Origin: Roseovarius salinarum
GTDB lineage: Bacteria > Pseudomonadota > Alphaproteobacteria > Rhodobacterales > Rhodobacteraceae
Length of the DNA stretch: 64,000 bases
Assembly: GCF_002834145.1 (NCBI RefSeq)
Contig: NZ_PHNT01000017.1
Span: 1-64,000, forward strand
Direction of reading: 5' to 3'
Shown here piece by piece: positions 62,536 to 64,000 of the stretch. The notes below the pieces were generated by a model. It worked only from the letters and a program-made list of their open reading frames with translations, ran no database searches and had not been told where the DNA came from. How positions within the stretch are numbered: position 1 is the stretch's first letter; each line of letters begins with the position of its first letter. Position numbers and translations under genes: made by a program.

Positions 62536-63657
62536 TCAGGCGGCCTGCTGAATCCTGAACACGGTATCTAGGACCAGCGAGGCAGGGTCAAGGTTCACCG
62601 CCCGGCCGTGGCGGACACGCGCGCCGACCTCCTGCGCGCAGGCCGCCCAGGCGCGCCCGGCCGCCGGCGTCGGCGCCAGCCGCGCAAGCACCTCGGCCTC
62701 GCCCGGTGCAGCCTCGACCGCCGGCGGCGTGCCCGTGGCGCCGGTGCGCGCCAGCCGCGCCATCAGCACGTCGGCCAGCCCGAACAGCATGTCGAGCCGC
62801 GCCTCCGCCCCACGGGCGGCGGCGGCATCGGCCAGCTTCGCCGCGCGCGCCCGGTCGAGCCGCGGCAGCGATCCGGCGATCGCCAGAAGTTCGGCATAAA
62901 GGCCCATGCCGCCCAGCACGCTCAGGCGCACCGCCTCGCCCACCGATCCGGCGGCCAGTTCGGCCAGCGCCCGCGTGTCGCCCTCGTGCGCAATGCCGGC
63001 CTGCGCCAGCGCGGCGGCAAGGTCGGCCGCGCCCAGCGGGGCCAGCCGCAGCGCCCGACAGCGCGACCGGATCGTCGGCAACAGCGCCGAGGGCTGGTGA
63101 CTGACCAGAAGGAAGGTCACTCGGTCGGGCGGCTCCTCGAGCATCTTCAGCAGCGCGTTCGCGGCCTGTGCGTTCATCTCGTCGGCGCAATCCACGATGA
63201 CCACGCGCCGCCCGCCTTCGGTCGCGCTGAGGTGCAGGAAGCCGGCCAGCCTGCGCACCTGGTCCACGCGGATGTCGTGGGACAGCCGGTCACCCTTTTC
63301 GTTGGGCCCGCGGCGCAACACGAACAGTCCCGGCTCCGACAGGGCCGCCACGCGGCGCGCCACCGGGTGCTCGGGATCCAGCCCCAGGCGATCGGGCGCC
63401 GGCGGGGCCTCGCCGAACAGCCCCGGCTCGCCCCCGCCTTCGGGCGCGGCGAGGATGAACCGCGCGATCGACCACGCCAGCGTCGCCTTGCCCACGCCGC
63501 GCGGGCCGGTGACGAGCCATGCGTGATGCATCCGCCCGGCCGCCCATGCATCCAGCACGTCGCGTTCCGCCGCCGCATGGCCGATGACGCCCGGCACCTC
63601 GCGCGGGTGCGGCGCGCCGTCGATCCTGTCGGGTTCGGGCAGGTCGTTCTCGCTCAT
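62536..63657 (-). CDS. holB: DNA polymerase III subunit delta'
   Basis: A 373-residue clamp-loader subunit with LVTGPRGVGKATLAWSIARF. The P-loop has Ala where ATPases have Thr/Ser, as expected because delta' does not hydrolyse ATP. The downstream segment NALLKMLEEPPDRVTFLLV is the family's sensor region. It overlaps the tmk stop by four bases. Confidence 0.93.
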   Translation of the reverse strand: MSENDLPEPDRIDGAPHPREVPGVIGHAAAERDVLDAWAAGRMHHAWLVTGPRGVGKATLAWSIARFILAAPEGGGEPGLFGEAPPAPDRLGLDPEHPVARRVAALSEPGLFVLRRGPNEKGDRLSHDIRVDQVRRLAGFLHLSATEGGRRVVIVDCADEMNAQAANALLKMLEEPPDRVTFLLVSHQPSALLPTIRSRCRALRLAPLGAADLAAALAQAGIAHEGDTRALAELAAGSVGEAVRLSVLGGMGLYAELLAIAGSLPRLDRARAAKLADAAAARGAEARLDMLFGLADVLMARLARTGATGTPPAVEAAPGEAEVLARLAPTPAAGRAWAACAQEVGARVRHGRAVNLDPASLVLDTVFRIQQAA

Positions 63658-64000
63658 GGCAGGCGCGCCTCGACGAGCCGGAGCACCTCGGCGGCAACGG
63701 TGTCCTCCGCCCGGTTGCCATCCACGGTCGAGATACGCTCGGGGAATTCCCGCGCCAGCGCGAGGAACCCCTCGCGCATGCGCGCCTGCATGTCGCTGCC
63801 AAAGGATTCGAAGCGCGCCTCGCCGGTGCCGCGTGACAGCGCCCGGTCCAGCCCGGTGGCCGGATCCATGTCGATCAGCAGCGTCAGGTCGGGCTCGCGG
63901 CCGATGGTCAGGGTATGCAACCGGTCGACCAGCCCGCGCAGCGCAGCGCGGCCCAACCCCTGGTACATGCGCGTGCTGTCGGCGAAACGGTCGCAGATCA
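63654..64000 (-). CDS. tmk: Thymidylate kinase (5' end cut by window)
   Basis: Only the C-terminal 115 or so residues are present, and the frame runs off the right edge. The segment CDRFADSTRMYQGLGR is the TMP-binding motif. PDLTLLIDMDP and the ARFESFG LID segment follow. It makes dTDP for DNA synthesis. Coupled to holB by ATGA, the usual tmk-holB pair. Confidence 0.93.
   Translation of the reverse strand, partial: ICDRFADSTRMYQGLGRAALRGLVDRLHTLTIGREPDLTLLIDMDPATGLDRALSRGTGEARFESFGSDMQARMREGFLALAREFPERISTVDGNRAEDTVAAEVLRLVEARLP

Overview
The window is GC-rich (roughly two thirds G+C by eye), densely coding alphaproteobacterial chromosome. It almost certainly comes from the Rhodobacterales (Roseobacter/Paracoccaceae group). 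The strongest indicators are a SAM/SAH-type riboswitch ahead of metK, the order miaB..phoH-ybeY-corC-lnt-metK-trmB, an irr/fabA-fabB-fabI block, DUF1127 and DUF2927 proteins, and a dispersed intergenic repeat with a GAGTATTT loop. No phage, IS element, CRISPR array, tRNA or rRNA gene was recognised. The left edge cuts arsJ and the right edge cuts tmk.

Layout. 1-2.8 kb: arsenic operon (ArsR-ArsC fusion, arsenic-linked GAPDH, ArsJ) behind a palindrome that overlaps the first start codon. 3-9.7 kb: folate and Mg2+ housekeeping genes, a CAP-domain protein, a decayed amidohydrolase, a HisN-like phosphatase, an XRE regulator, a quinone oxidoreductase, a LysR regulator and a DUF1127 protein. 9.8-15.4 kb: Bax-inhibitor-like protein, L33, RNase P RNA, an AmiD-like amidase, an Excalibur lipoprotein, gatCA and a ceramidase-like membrane protein. 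15.5-24.3 kb: UlaG-like hydrolase, rluB, then a compact plus-strand run of TerC, a 2-TM peptide, XpaC, TelA, a DUF2927 lipoprotein, an SPFH-GYF protein, a double-zinc-ribbon membrane protein and a nitroreductase. I regard this run as the most interesting system here, a probable envelope or toxic-anion stress module. 24.4-33.2 kb: Hsp20, Dtd, and a complete type I secretion system (TolC, ABC, HlyD) placed just downstream of its likely substrate, an Ig-repeat adhesin.

33.5-43.5 kb: argE-like deacetylase, trmB, riboswitch-controlled metK, lnt, corC, ybeY, phoH, two secreted proteins sharing one small Cys/Trp-rich domain, and miaB. 43.6-51.9 kb: a glycosyltransferase-like protein, a GcvT/DmdA-like methyltransferase, fabI-fabB-fabA divergent from irr, a second quinone oxidoreductase, an unknown Cys-motif membrane protein and an FKBP isomerase. 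52.1-59.6 kb: a translationally coupled catabolic run (haloacid dehalogenase, alpha/beta hydrolase, Thr/Ser dehydratase, EEP-family nuclease), then pobA, a zinc alcohol dehydrogenase and an enolase-superfamily dehydratase. 59.6-64 kb: an ArsR-family regulator with SqrR-like cysteine spacing, an AEC transporter, and the tmk-holB-tatD-MBL housekeeping block.

Many genes overlap by 4-8 bases (ATGA or GTGA junctions), so translational coupling is widespread. All family names come from recognising motifs by eye. No database search was possible.
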